64,000 bases of DNA from assembly GCF_009735685.1 (NCBI RefSeq), contig NZ_WHPN01000275.1:1-64000 (forward strand), read 5' to 3'. Below the pieces are notes generated by a model. It had not been told where the DNA came from. It saw only the letters and a list, made by a program, of their open reading frames with translations, and searched no databases. The stretch comes from Streptomyces lycii (GTDB lineage: Bacteria > Actinomycetota > Actinomycetes > Streptomycetales > Streptomycetaceae). Of this stretch, positions 20,301-29,547 are shown piece after piece (positions within the stretch are counted from its first letter, which is position 1; every line of letters begins with the position of its first letter). A program made the translations under genes and the position numbers.

Positions 20301-20783
20301 ATGGCCACCAAGGGATTCACCACCTGTCTGTGGTTCGACGGCCGGGCGGAGGAGGCCGCGAACTACTACGTGTCGGTCTTCAAGGACTCGAAGCTCGGCG
20401 GGATCGCCCGTTACACCGAGGCGGGCCCCGGGCCCGCCGGTTCGGTGATCACGGCCGAGTTCGAGATCAACGGCCAGAAGTTCGTCGCGCTGAACGGCGG
20501 ACCCGAGTTCAGCTTCACCGAGGCCATCTCGTTCCAGATCTTCTGCGACGACCAGGACGAGGTGGACTACTACTGGGACGCGCTCACCGCCGACGGCGGC
20601 CAGGAGGTCCAGTGCGGCTGGGTGAAGGACAAGTACGGGGTGTCCTGGCAGGTCATTCCGTCCGGGTTCGTCGAGCTGGTGCAGGACCCGGACCCGGAGA
20701 AGGCCAAGCGGGCGACCGAGGCGATGATGAGCATGAAGAAGCTCGACCTGGCGGCGGTCCGCAGGGCGCACGCCGGGGAGTGA
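20301..20783 (+). CDS. VOC-superfamily (PhnB-like) protein
   Basis: A 160-residue VOC (glyoxalase/bleomycin resistance fold) protein of the PhnB/3-demethylubiquinone methyltransferase-like type. It has FTTCLWFDGRAEEAANYY at the start and GQKFVALNGGPEF and CGWVKDKYGVSWQVIP further on. ATG 20301 follows a strong AGGAGG site 6 bases upstream. Most of this subfamily have no proven enzyme activity. Confidence 0.9.
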   Translation: MATKGFTTCLWFDGRAEEAANYYVSVFKDSKLGGIARYTEAGPGPAGSVITAEFEINGQKFVALNGGPEFSFTEAISFQIFCDDQDEVDYYWDALTADGGQEVQCGWVKDKYGVSWQVIPSGFVELVQDPDPEKAKRATEAMMSMKKLDLAAVRRAHAGE

Positions 20784-20836
20784 GGCGTACGGGGCCCGGG
20801 AGCACGCCTGCGCCCCCGGGAGGCCGGGTCTCACCG

Positions 20837-20940
20837 GCCGGGGTTCACGGTGGGGCGGCTTCCGGTCCGGGGGTCACGCAGGGCCGCTTCCGCTCCGGGG
20901 TTCACGGAGGCTTCCGGTCCGGGGATCACAAAGGGGCGCC
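20837..20940. repeat. Imperfect ~26-35-bp repeats between convergent genes
   Basis: Repeated blocks of CTTCCGGTCCGGGG followed by a TCACG-type segment occur three to four times in the 239-base gap between the VOC gene and mnmA. No gene is seen. The gap probably also contains terminators for both convergent genes. Confidence 0.6.
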
Positions 20941-21022
20941 TCGCCGTGCTCCCCGGCCGCACCCGTGAGGGACCGGGTCCGCGGTGCCGGGGCGGACCCA
21001 CGGGTCCGCGGGCGGCACGCTC

Positions 21023-22192
21023 TCAGGCGGGGCGGGCCTCCGCCGGCCGGGCGCGCTCCGTCGTCGCGATCGTCGCCGAGCCCACGACGCGCGTGCCGTC
21101 GTAGAGCACGACCGCCTGGCCCGGGGCCACGCCGCGCACCGGCTCCGTGAACGTCACGTGCAGACCGCTGCCGTCGGGCGACTCCACCGGCTCGGCGCGG
21201 ACCTCCGTCTCGCCGCCGTGCGCGCGCAGTTGCGCCGTGTACGTGCCGGGGCCGGCCGGCGGCGTGCCGCACCAGCGGGGCCTGATCGCGGTGAGGGCCG
21301 TGACGTCCAGGGCCTCCTGCGGGCCGACCGTGACGGTGTTGTCGACCGGGGAGATGTCCAGGACGTAGCGCGGCTTGCCGTCGGGGGCCGGGTGGCCGAT
21401 GCGCAGGCCCTTGCGCTGGCCGATGGTGAAGCCGTACGCGCCCTCGTGGCTGCCGAGCCGCGCGCCCGACTCGTCGACGATGTCGCCCTCCGCCGTGCCG
21501 AGGTGCTTCGCCAGGAAGCCCTGGGTGTCGCCGTCGGCGATGAAGCAGATGTCGTGGCTGTCGGGCTTGCTCGCGACGGCCAGGCCGCGCCGTTCGGCCT
21601 CGGCGCGGATCTCGTCCTTGGTGGTGAGGGTGTCCCCGAGCGGGAACATCGCGTGCGCGAGCTGGCGCTCGTCGAGGACTCCGAGGACGTAGCTCTGGTC
21701 CTTCGCCGCGTCCGAGGCGCGGTGCAGCTCGCGGCTGCCGTCGTCCTTGACGACCACCGTCGCGTAGTGCCCGGTGCAGACCGCGTCGAAGCCGAGCGCC
21801 AGGGCCTTGTCCAGCAGCGCCGCGAACTTGATCTTCTCGTTGCAGCGCAGGCAGGGGTTCGGGGTGCGCCCGGCGGCGTACTCCGCGACGAAGTCCTCGA
21901 CGACGTCCTCGCGGAAGCGCTCGGCGAGGTCCCACACGTAGAAGGGGATGCCGATCACGTCGGCGGCGCGGCGCGCGTCGTGGCTGTCCTCGATCGTGCA
22001 GCAGCCGCGCGCGCCGGTGCGGAAGGACTTCGGGTTCGCGGAGAGGGCGAGATGGACCCCGGTGACGTCGTGCCCGGCCTCGGCGGCGCGGGCGGCGGCG
22101 ACGGCGGAGTCGACACCGCCGGACATGGCGGCGAGGACGCGCAGCCGGGTGCCGTCGCGGGGAGTGGCGGGTGCGCCGGGGAAGTCGTTCAT
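21023..22192 (-). CDS. mnmA: tRNA-specific 2-thiouridylase
   Basis: A 389-residue MnmA, which adds sulfur to U34 of Lys, Glu and Gln tRNAs using ATP and a sulfur relay. The PP-loop SGGVDS is at ~24-29, the first catalytic Cys in [12 protein letters not shown] at ~110 and the second in SHDICFI at ~212; a C-terminal beta-barrel follows. ATG 22192 has only a weak ribosome binding site. The cysteine desulfurase at 23191-24360 on the same strand is the likely sulfur donor, with an unrelated amidase gene lying between them on the other strand. Confidence 0.95.
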   Translation of the reverse strand: MNDFPGAPATPRDGTRLRVLAAMSGGVDSAVAAARAAEAGHDVTGVHLALSANPKSFRTGARGCCTIEDSHDARRAADVIGIPFYVWDLAERFREDVVEDFVAEYAAGRTPNPCLRCNEKIKFAALLDKALALGFDAVCTGHYATVVVKDDGSRELHRASDAAKDQSYVLGVLDERQLAHAMFPLGDTLTTKDEIRAEAERRGLAVASKPDSHDICFIADGDTQGFLAKHLGTAEGDIVDESGARLGSHEGAYGFTIGQRKGLRIGHPAPDGKPRYVLDISPVDNTVTVGPQEALDVTALTAIRPRWCGTPPAGPGTYTAQLRAHGGETEVRAEPVESPDGSGLHVTFTEPVRGVAPGQAVVLYDGTRVVGSATIATTERARPAEARPA

Positions 22193-22437
22193 AGCGGTAC
22201 CAGCGTACGGGCCGGGGGCCGTGTTCCCCAACGCGATGCCGGATGCCCGGACGGCCACGGCGGCGGAGCCGGGCGTCCCCGGGCCGGGGGGCCGGGAGCG
22301 CAGTCCCGGCCGGGAGCGGAACAGCCGTGCCCGGTCGCACGTTGTGTGCAGCAGACAGCCGGCACACGGCAGCAGACGGAGCACAGGCACCCCGGCGAGC
22401 CCTCGCGCCCCGGGAACGAGCGCACAGGGGTTCGACG

Positions 22438-23181
22438 ATGGTGGCACAGCAGACCCGCCCGGCCGGGCCGGGGCAGCGGGGGCAGCGACCCGGCGGGGGC
22501 GTCAGCCGGCGTGCCCTGCTGCTGGGCGGCGGGGCGGTGGGCCTGGGCGTCGCCGGCTACCTCGGCTGGGAGAACGCCCCCGACCGGCTGCGCTACCGGG
22601 TGCCCGGCGTCGACCGGCCGCGGGAGGAGGGCGCGGTCGACCACCCCGGCGCCGAGTGGATACCGGCCTCGGAGGAGAACTGGCGGCGCGCCGACCGGCC
22701 GTACGACTACGGCATAGACCGGGTCGTCGTCCATGTCCCGCAGGCGACGTACGCGATCACGCTGAAGGTCTTCAGGGACCCCGGGCACGGGGCGGCCTCG
22801 CACTACGTGGTGCGGTCGGAGGACGGGCACGTCGCGCAGATGATCCGCGAGCTGGACGTCGCGTACCACGCGGGCAACCGCGGCTTCAACGAGCGCAGCG
22901 TCGGCATAGAGCACGAGGGCTGGGTCGACCGGCCGGGGTATCTGACCGACACGATGTACGAGGCCTCGGCGCGGCTGGTCGCCGGGATCTGCGCCCGCTA
23001 CGACATCCCGCGCGACCGCGAGCACATCGTCGGCCACGTCGAGGTGCCGGGCACCGACCACACCGACCCGGGCCCGCACTGGGACTGGGACCGCTACATG
23101 AGGATGCTGCGCGACGCGAAGGCGCCGGAACCGTCTCCGTCGGAGCCGGGCGGGACGGGCCGGGAGCGGCCCGCCCGCTGA
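22438..23181 (+). CDS. Tat-exported N-acetylmuramoyl-L-alanine amidase
   Basis: A 247-residue Amidase_2/PGRP-like enzyme that cuts the lactyl-amide bond of peptidoglycan. The N-terminus has a twin-arginine signal ([21 protein letters not shown], residues ~23-43). Candidate zinc ligands are the His in RVVVHVPQ (~99) and those in [14 protein letters not shown] (~200-213). The domain includes [25 protein letters not shown] 22438 follows AGGGG. The C-terminus is Pro/Ser-rich. It is flanked by tRNA-thiolation genes on the opposite strand. Confidence 0.88.
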   Translation: MVAQQTRPAGPGQRGQRPGGGVSRRALLLGGGAVGLGVAGYLGWENAPDRLRYRVPGVDRPREEGAVDHPGAEWIPASEENWRRADRPYDYGIDRVVVHVPQATYAITLKVFRDPGHGAASHYVVRSEDGHVAQMIRELDVAYHAGNRGFNERSVGIEHEGWVDRPGYLTDTMYEASARLVAGICARYDIPRDREHIVGHVEVPGTDHTDPGPHWDWDRYMRMLRDAKAPEPSPSEPGGTGRERPAR

Positions 23182-23190
23182 GGACGCCCG

Positions 23191-24360
23191 CTAGCTCAGC
23201 CCCGCCGTCCGGGCCCGGTCCACCGCCGGGCCGATGGCCTCCGCCAGGGCCGCCACGTCCGCCTTCGTGGAGGTGTGGCCGAGCGAGAAGCGCAGCGTGC
23301 CCCGCGCCAGGTCCGGCCCCGTGCCGGTGGCGAGGACGACATGGCTGGGCTGGGCGACCCCGGCCGTGCACGCCGAGCCCGTGGAGCACTCGATGCCCTG
23401 CGCGTCGAGGAGCAGCAGCAGGGAGTCGCCCTCGCAGCCGGGGAAGGAGAAGTGCGCGTTGGCGGGGAGCCGCCCCGCCGGGTCCGGGTCGCCGCCGAGG
23501 ATCGCGTCGGGCACCGCCTCGCGGACGGCCGCCACCAGCTCGTCGCGCAGCGCGCCGACCTCGCGGGCGAACTCCTCGCGGTGCTCCGCGGCGTACTTCC
23601 CGGCCGCCGCGAACGCCGCCGTCGCCGGGACGTCCAGGGTGCCGGAGCGCACCTGCCGCTCCTGCCCGCCGCCGTGCAGCAGCGGTACGGGGGCGTGGTC
23701 GCGGCCGAGCAGCAGGGCCCCGATGCCGTACGGGCCGCCGATCTTGTGGCCGGAGACGGTGAGCGCCGCGAGCCCGGAGCCGGCGAAGGAGACCTCGGTC
23801 TGGCCGAAGGCCTGGACGGCGTCGGCGTGCATCGGGATGCCGTGCTCGCGGGCGACGGCGGCCAGCTCGCGGACCGGCATGACCGTGCCGATCTCGTTGT
23901 TGGCCCACATGACGGTGACGAGCGCGACGTCGCCGGGGTCCCGTTCGACCGCCTCGCGCAGCGCGTCCGGGTGCACGCGGCCGAAGGAGTCGACGGGGAG
24001 GTGTTCGACCCGGGCCCCCTCGTGCTCGGCGAGCCAGTCGACGGCGTCGAGCACCGCGTGGTGTTCGACGGGGCTGGTGAGGATCCGGGTGCGGCGCGGG
24101 TCGGCGTCCCGGCGGGCCCAGTAGAGGCCCTTCACCGCGAGGTTGTCGGACTCCGTGCCGCCCGCGGTGAACACCACCTCGCTGGGGCGGGCGCCGAGCG
24201 CAGCGGCGAGCGTCTCCCGGGACTCCTCGACGGTGCGCCGGGCCCGCCGCCCGGCCGCGTGGAGGGAGGAGGCGTTGCCGGTGACGGCGAGCTGGGCGGT
24301 CATCGCCCGGACCGCCTCCGGCAGCATGGGGGTGGTGGCGGCGTGGTCGAGGTAAGCCAT
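23191..24360 (-). CDS. Cysteine desulfurase (NifS/IscS-like)
   Basis: A 389-residue PLP enzyme that takes sulfur from cysteine. It starts [11 protein letters not shown]. The PLP Lys lies in [11 protein letters not shown] (~204) and the catalytic Cys in the [10 protein letters not shown] loop (~325-335), followed by GHTSTKADV near the C-terminus. It probably supplies mnmA (same strand, on the far side of the amidase). The start has no obvious Shine-Dalgarno sequence. Confidence 0.94.
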   Translation of the reverse strand: MAYLDHAATTPMLPEAVRAMTAQLAVTGNASSLHAAGRRARRTVEESRETLAAALGARPSEVVFTAGGTESDNLAVKGLYWARRDADPRRTRILTSPVEHHAVLDAVDWLAEHEGARVEHLPVDSFGRVHPDALREAVERDPGDVALVTVMWANNEIGTVMPVRELAAVAREHGIPMHADAVQAFGQTEVSFAGSGLAALTVSGHKIGGPYGIGALLLGRDHAPVPLLHGGGQERQVRSGTLDVPATAAFAAAGKYAAEHREEFAREVGALRDELVAAVREAVPDAILGGDPDPAGRLPANAHFSFPGCEGDSLLLLLDAQGIECSTGSACTAGVAQPSHVVLATGTGPDLARGTLRFSLGHTSTKADVAALAEAIGPAVDRARTAGLS

Positions 24361-24453
24361 GGTGGGGGCAATTCTACGAGCCGGGCGGGGCGCCGTCGGC
24401 GGCGCGTACCCGGCGCGCGGGGGCGCACGCCGGGCAGCACGCTCGGCGGGGTC

Positions 24454-25320
24454 TCAGCCGCGCGGCGCGCGGGCCAGTTGCCGGGACTGCGCGACGAGGC
24501 GGTCCGCGCTGTCCCAGACCTCGGCGTCCTCCTCCAGGAAGCCGCCGGCGAGGTTGCGGGTGGTGATGGCGACGCGCAGCGGCCCGGGCGCGGGCCGGGC
24601 GCGTATGTGCGCGGTGAGTTCGATCGTGGGAACCCAGCCGGACAGGCCCAGGTCGAAGGCGGTCGGCGGCAGCGCGTCGACGGCCAGCAGCAGGGCCAGC
24701 GGGTCGGGCGCGCGGCCGTCGGCGAGGCCGAGCCAGCCGCGCATCCCGCCCCGCCCGGACGGCTTGCCGAGCGCCCAGCCGGAGGTCTCCGGGTCGAGCC
24801 GCACGTCGAGCCGGCCGGCGATCTCCGTGGTGCCGAGCATGGCCGCCACCTCGTCGGAGGCGCCGGAGGCGTCACGGGTGCCGAGGCATTCCTCGTACGG
24901 GGGCATCGACGGCGGCTTCGCGGAGGTGCGGACGTCGCCGGGCAGGGCACCGAGGTCGCCGTATCCGGCGATCACCCGCAGCCGCTCGACCTCGCTGCCG
25001 TCCTCGGCGAACTGCACGAGCGAGGCCTGGCCGGTGGACATGGTGCGGCCGGTGCGCACCACATCGGTGCGGATCCGGGCGGGGCCGGGACGGGAGGCGG
25101 TGAGGTAGTGCGCGGTGACGGTGAACGGGTCGGGGTGCGGCAGGGCCTCGGCGAGGGCCCGCCCGGCCAGCGCCAGCAGATAGCCGCCGTTGACGGCGCC
25201 GAAGATCGTCCAGCCCGCGGAGAGTTCCGCGTCGTGCACCCCCGGTCCGCGCGGGACCAGCGCGGTGTCCCGGTCGAACTCACTGTTCCCGATGGTCGTC
25301 TCTGCCCTTGCCTCTGACAT
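24454..25320 (-). CDS. Thioesterase-family (double hot-dog, TesB-like) protein
   Basis: A 288-residue acyl-CoA thioesterase-like protein. It has an N-terminal hot-dog (GWTIFGAVNGGYLLAL, ~35-50, and PDPFTVTAHYLTASRPG) and a C-terminal hot-dog (WVPTIELTAHIRARP). The start is ATG 25320; a GTG three codons earlier is possible. Members hydrolyse acyl-CoAs of unknown identity. It stands next to the TRIC gene on the same strand, 59 bases away. Confidence 0.82.
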   Translation of the reverse strand: MSEARAETTIGNSEFDRDTALVPRGPGVHDAELSAGWTIFGAVNGGYLLALAGRALAEALPHPDPFTVTAHYLTASRPGPARIRTDVVRTGRTMSTGQASLVQFAEDGSEVERLRVIAGYGDLGALPGDVRTSAKPPSMPPYEECLGTRDASGASDEVAAMLGTTEIAGRLDVRLDPETSGWALGKPSGRGGMRGWLGLADGRAPDPLALLLAVDALPPTAFDLGLSGWVPTIELTAHIRARPAPGPLRVAITTRNLAGGFLEEDAEVWDSADRLVAQSRQLARAPRG

Positions 25321-25379
25321 GGGGTGCACGCTACACGGAAATTGTTACTGGCGGGTAGCCAGCAGGGGCCGCCCCCGTC

Positions 25380-26039
25380 TCACTCCCGTTCCGCCCGCGT
25401 CGAACTGCGGTTCCACGCCCTCGGGGCCCGCCAGCCGAAGCGCATCGCGCACAGCCGCAGCACGAAGGCCGTCGCCGCCGACAGGGCGCTGGTCACCGGA
25501 TTCAGCGCGCCGAACTGGATGAGCAGCGCGCACATGCCCGCGCCCACGATCGCCGGCACCGCGTAGATCTCCCGGTCCCAGCGCAGCAGCGAGGGCACCT
25601 CGTTCGCCAGCACGTCCCGCAGCACACCTCCGCCCGCCGCGGTGACGACGCCGAGCAGCGCCGCGAACGGCAGCGCCAGCCCGTGGTCGTACGCCTTGGT
25701 GGTGCCGACGACGCAGAACAGCCCGAGCCCGGCGGCGTCGAACACCCCGACCGCACGGTTGATCCGCTCCACCTCCGGGTGCAGGAAGAACACCAGCACG
25801 GCGGCCGTCAGCGGAGTGATCAGATAGGCGAGATCGGTGAACGCGGCGGGCGGCACTGCGCCGATGATCACATCCCGGACCAGGCCGCCGCCGGTCGCGG
25901 TGGCCTCGGCGAGCACGACGATGCCGAAGACGTCGAAGTTCTTCCGTACGGCGAGCAGCGCGCCGGAGATCGCGAAGACGAAGACGCCGGCGATGTCGAG
26001 CGTGTGCAGCAGGGAGGGCGTGAACAGATCGGTGAGCAC
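25380..26039 (-). CDS. TRIC-family (UPF0126) cation channel protein
   Basis: A 219-residue membrane protein with two homologous three-helix repeats, each carrying the family glycine motif (ATGGGLVRDV at ~41 and AAGGGVLRDV at ~130). Prokaryotic TRIC proteins form monovalent cation channels. The start was taken as GTG 26039, but an in-frame GTG lies 8 codons upstream at 26063. Both GTGs fall inside a 15-bp perfect inverted repeat, so the true start and its control are open. Confidence 0.88.
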   Translation of the reverse strand: MLTDLFTPSLLHTLDIAGVFVFAISGALLAVRKNFDVFGIVVLAEATATGGGLVRDVIIGAVPPAAFTDLAYLITPLTAAVLVFFLHPEVERINRAVGVFDAAGLGLFCVVGTTKAYDHGLALPFAALLGVVTAAGGGVLRDVLANEVPSLLRWDREIYAVPAIVGAGMCALLIQFGALNPVTSALSAATAFVLRLCAMRFGWRAPRAWNRSSTRAERE

Positions 26040-26064
26040 CCGGCAATTCTGCCGGGTGCTCACC
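26031..26064. promoter_or_regulatory. 15-bp perfect inverted repeat covering the TRIC start codons
   Basis: Arms GGTGAGCACCCGGCA (26031-26045) and TGCCGGGTGCTCACC (26050-26064) flank the loop ATTC. The mRNA of the minus strand would fold into a very stable hairpin holding both candidate GTG starts. It also lies ~50 bases after the ABC-transporter operon end at 26113, so it could instead be that operon's terminator. Confidence 0.75.
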
Positions 26065-26112
26065 GTGAGCCCGTTCGGCGCGGTCGCGCCCCGCCGGCCC
26101 CGCCCGGCCGGG

Positions 26113-27543
26113 TCAGTCCTTGGTGACCGCCGACTCGGCCGCCTCCGCGGCTTCGACGGTCTCCGCGGCTTCGCCGGTCTTCGGGGCTTCGCCGGTCTTC
26201 GGGGCTTCGCCCGCGTCCGTGGCTTCGTCGGCGTCCGCGGCTTCATCGGCCTGCACGGCGTCCCCGGCCTCCGGGGTTCCACCGGCCTCCGGCGTGGTGC
26301 CGGTCCCGGCGGTTCCGCCGCCCTGAGCCGTCTCCGCGGACTCCGCGGACTCCGCGGACTTGCCGCCCGTCCCGCCGGTCCCGGCCGTCCCGCCGGGCTC
26401 CGCTGTCTTCCCCGGCTCCGCGGCCCGGCCGGCCCGGCCGCCCGGGTCCGCCGTCCTCCCGTCGTCGGCCGGCTTCGCGGGCGCGGGGACCTCAGCCGGG
26501 GCCGTCTCCGCCTCCGGCGGCCTGACCGCTCCCGGCACCGTCTGCCGGACCGTGCCGGCCGCGATCTCCGCCGCGTAGTGGCAGGCCACCTTGTGCCCGT
26601 TGCCGGCGTCCTTCAGCTCCGGGCGCTCGGTGGCACACAGGGTGTCCTGCTTCCACGGGCAGCGGGTGTGGAACCGGCAGCCGGTGGGCGGCTTCGACGG
26701 CGACGGCAGATCGCCGGTGAGCAGGATCCGCTCCCGGGTGTCCTCGACCGCCGGGTCCGGGATCGGCACCGCGGACATCAGCGCCTTGGTGTACGGGTGC
26801 AGCGGCTCCGCGTACAGCGTGTCGCTGGGGCCCTCCTCGACCAGCCCGCCCAGATACATCACCCCGATGACGTCGGAGATGTGCCGGACGACGGCCAGGT
26901 CGTGGGCGATGACGACGTACGTCAGGCCCATCTGCTCCTGGAGTTCCTCCAGCAGGTTGATCACCTGGGCCTGGATGGAGACATCGAGCGCGGACACCGG
27001 CTCGTCGCAAATGATCACGTCCGGTTCCAGGACGAGCGCGCGGGCGATGCCGATGCGCTGCCGCTGGCCGCCGGAGAACTCGTGCGGATAGCGGGAGAGG
27101 GCGCCGGTGGGCAGGCCCACCTTGGCCAGGATCTCCCGGATCCTGGTGCGGCGCTCCTCGCGGTCCGCCCCGATGCCGTGCGCGGCCATGCCCTCGGAGA
27201 GGATCGACTCGATGTTCTGCCGCGGGTCGAGGGAGCCCAGCGGGTCCTGGAAGACCATCTGGAGACGGCGCCGCATCCCGCGCATCTCCTCGCCGGGGAG
27301 TTCGGCGAGGTTGGTGCCGTCGAGGACCACGTCGCCCTCGGTGATGTCGACCAGCCGCAGGATGGCGCGGCCGAGCGTCGTCTTGCCGCAGCCGGACTCG
27401 CCGACCAGGCCGTAGGTCTGCCCGGCCTCGACGGAGAGCGAGACCCCGTCGACCGCGTAGACGTGGCCGACCGTGCGGTCGAAGAGGACGCCCTTCTTGA
27501 CCGGGAAGTGGACCTTCACCCCGTCCAGTTCGAGCAGGCTCAT
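26113..27543 (-). CDS. Oligopeptide ABC transporter ATP-binding protein (OppF/DppF-like)
   Basis: A 476-residue ATPase of a peptide importer. Walker A GESGCGKT is at ~42, the Q-loop MVFQDP, the signature SGGQRQR at ~160, Walker B VIICDEP at ~180 and the OppF C-terminal Cys cluster (CRFHTRCPW...C) at ~285. The core ends at ~330. About 140 more residues of Ala/Glu/Thr/Gly/Pro low complexity follow and are not part of the family. The start overlaps the previous gene by 4 bases (ATGA). Confidence 0.93.
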   Translation of the reverse strand: MSLLELDGVKVHFPVKKGVLFDRTVGHVYAVDGVSLSVEAGQTYGLVGESGCGKTTLGRAILRLVDITEGDVVLDGTNLAELPGEEMRGMRRRLQMVFQDPLGSLDPRQNIESILSEGMAAHGIGADREERRTRIREILAKVGLPTGALSRYPHEFSGGQRQRIGIARALVLEPDVIICDEPVSALDVSIQAQVINLLEELQEQMGLTYVVIAHDLAVVRHISDVIGVMYLGGLVEEGPSDTLYAEPLHPYTKALMSAVPIPDPAVEDTRERILLTGDLPSPSKPPTGCRFHTRCPWKQDTLCATERPELKDAGNGHKVACHYAAEIAAGTVRQTVPGAVRPPEAETAPAEVPAPAKPADDGRTADPGGRAGRAAEPGKTAEPGGTAGTGGTGGKSAESAESAETAQGGGTAGTGTTPEAGGTPEAGDAVQADEAADADEATDAGEAPKTGEAPKTGEAAETVEAAEAAESAVTKD

Positions 27544-28589
27544 GAGGTGGCCTCCGTCTTCTCGAGCCCGGCGGTGCCGCCGGTGGTGCCGCCGGTGGCA
27601 CCGGCACTGCCGGGCAGCACCGGGTTGACGCAGCGGACCTGGTGGCCGGCCGCCCGCGGCTCCGACAGCCCGGGGGTGCCGGCCAGGCACTCGAGGGTGT
27701 AGAAGTCGCAGCGCGGCGCGAAGGCGCAGCCGTCCGCCCAGGCGATGTTGTCGTTGATGGAGCCGCGGATCGGGTGCAGCGGCTCGCCGCGCGGCGCGTC
27801 GAGCCGCGGGATGGAGTTCAGCAGCCCGTGCGTGTACGGGTGCGTGGGCGCCGCGAACAGGTCGCGCCGGCCCGCCGACTCGACCACCTTGCCGGCGTAG
27901 AGGACGTTGACCTCGTCGCAGAGCCCGGCGACCACGCCGAGATCGTGGGTGATCATCAGCAGGGCGGTGCCCTCCTGGTCGACCAGTTCCTTGAGGAGTT
28001 CCAGGATCTGCGCCTGGATGGTCACGTCCAGCGCGGTGGTCGGCTCGTCGGCGATGAGCAGCCGCGGCGCGCAGGCCACGGCCATCGCGATGAGGGCACG
28101 CTGCCGCATGCCGCCGGAGAGCTGGTGCGGGTACTCCTTGAGCCGCCGGCGCGGGTCGGGGATGCCGACCCGGTCGAGCAGGCTCGCGGCCTCCTTGCGG
28201 GCGGCCTCGCCCTTCATCCCGCGGTGCCGGGCGAGGATCTCCGTGACCTGGACACCGATCGGCACGACCGGGTTCAGCGAGGACAGCGGGTCCTGGAAGA
28301 TCATCGCGAGCTGGGAGCCGCGGAGGGCCCGCCGGCGCGACGGGCTCAGGCCGAACAGGTCCGTACCGTCGTACTCGGCACGGCCGCCGACCCGTACGCC
28401 GCGGTCCGGCAGCAGGCCCATCAGCGCGAGCGAGGTGACGCTCTTGCCACAGCCGGACTCGCCGACCAGGCCCACGACCTGTCCCTGGTCGACGGAGAAG
28501 GAGACCCCGGACACGGCTTGGACGTCGCGGCGTCCGCGTCCGGTGAAGGTGACGGTCAGTTCGTCCACGGAAAGCAACGGCTGCGTCAT
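27540..28589 (-). CDS. Oligopeptide ABC transporter ATP-binding protein (OppD/DppD-like)
   Basis: A 349-residue ATPase with Walker A GESGCGKS (~42), the signature LSGGMRQR (~155), Walker B LLIADEPT (~175) and the OppD-type C-terminal Cys motif (CAFAPRCDFYTLEC, ~290). It pairs with the downstream OppF-like ATPase. ATG 28589 follows GAGG inside the end of the permease gene. Confidence 0.94.
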   Translation of the reverse strand: MTQPLLSVDELTVTFTGRGRRDVQAVSGVSFSVDQGQVVGLVGESGCGKSVTSLALMGLLPDRGVRVGGRAEYDGTDLFGLSPSRRRALRGSQLAMIFQDPLSSLNPVVPIGVQVTEILARHRGMKGEAARKEAASLLDRVGIPDPRRRLKEYPHQLSGGMRQRALIAMAVACAPRLLIADEPTTALDVTIQAQILELLKELVDQEGTALLMITHDLGVVAGLCDEVNVLYAGKVVESAGRRDLFAAPTHPYTHGLLNSIPRLDAPRGEPLHPIRGSINDNIAWADGCAFAPRCDFYTLECLAGTPGLSEPRAAGHQVRCVNPVLPGSAGATGGTTGGTAGLEKTEATS

Positions 28590-28593
28590 GTCG

Positions 28594-29547
28594 TCAACCT
28601 CGCAGTTTCGGGTCGAGGGCTTCGCGCATGGCCTCGCCGAGCAGGGTGAAGCCGAGAGCCGTGATGATGATCGCCACCGCGGGGTAGACCGCGAGCGACG
28701 GCGCGGCGTCGAAGTAGCTCTGCGCCTGCGCCAGCATGACGCCCCACTCGGGCACGGACGCGTCCGGGTTGCCGAGGCCGAGGTAGGAGAGCGCCGCGGC
28801 CTCGATGATGGCGGTCGCCAGGCTCAGCGTGGCCTGCACGATCACCGGGCTCAGCGAGTTCGGCACGATGTGCCCGAGCACGATGCGGCGCTTGCGCACC
28901 CCGAGCGCCCGGGAGGCGAGCACGTACTCCGAGCCGCCCTGGGCGAGCATCGAACCGCGCAGCAGCCGGGCGAAGATGGGGATCTGTACGACTCCGACGG
29001 CGATCATGACGGTGGTGAGGCTCTGCCCGAGCACCGCCGCGACGCTCACGGCGAGCAGCAGCGACGGGATGGCCAGCATCATGTCGATGAACCGCATGAC
29101 GACGGAGTCGAACCGTCGTCCGGCCCGGCCGCCCAAGGTGCTGGCGGCACCGGCGGCGACGCCCACGGCGGCTCCGACGGCGAAGCCGAGCGCCGTGGAG
29201 ACGACGCCGACCAGCAGCGTCTGCCGGGCGCCCTCCAGCATCCGGGAGAACTCGTCGCGGCCGAGGTGGTCCAGGCCGAGCCAGTTGCCGCCGCGGGGCC
29301 CCACGAAGACGTTCTGGTTGGGGAGCACGTCGCCGCGCCAGGTCTGCGCGATCGGCGAGTGCGGCGCGATCCACGGGCCGATGACGGCGATCACCACGAA
29401 GGCCGCGATGATGCAGGCGCCGATGACGGCCATCTTGCTGGCCCGCAGCCGGCGGAAGGCCTCCACCCACAGGCTGGAGCCGGAACTCGTCTCGGTCTGT
29501 GCGGTCAGCTCCGCGAGCCGGTCGATCTTCTCGGTCTTGGTGCTCAT
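28594..29547 (-). CDS. Oligopeptide ABC transporter permease (OppC/DppC-like)
   Basis: A 317-residue inner-membrane permease with an N-terminal OppC_N segment (~32-60) and five further membrane segments. The EAA-type cytoplasmic loop is SEYVLASRALGVRKRRIVLGH (~205-225). It starts at ATG 29547, which overlaps the stop of the previous permease by one base (TGATG), so the two are translationally coupled. Confidence 0.94.
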   Translation of the reverse strand: MSTKTEKIDRLAELTAQTETSSGSSLWVEAFRRLRASKMAVIGACIIAAFVVIAVIGPWIAPHSPIAQTWRGDVLPNQNVFVGPRGGNWLGLDHLGRDEFSRMLEGARQTLLVGVVSTALGFAVGAAVGVAAGAASTLGGRAGRRFDSVVMRFIDMMLAIPSLLLAVSVAAVLGQSLTTVMIAVGVVQIPIFARLLRGSMLAQGGSEYVLASRALGVRKRRIVLGHIVPNSLSPVIVQATLSLATAIIEAAALSYLGLGNPDASVPEWGVMLAQAQSYFDAAPSLAVYPAVAIIITALGFTLLGEAMREALDPKLRG

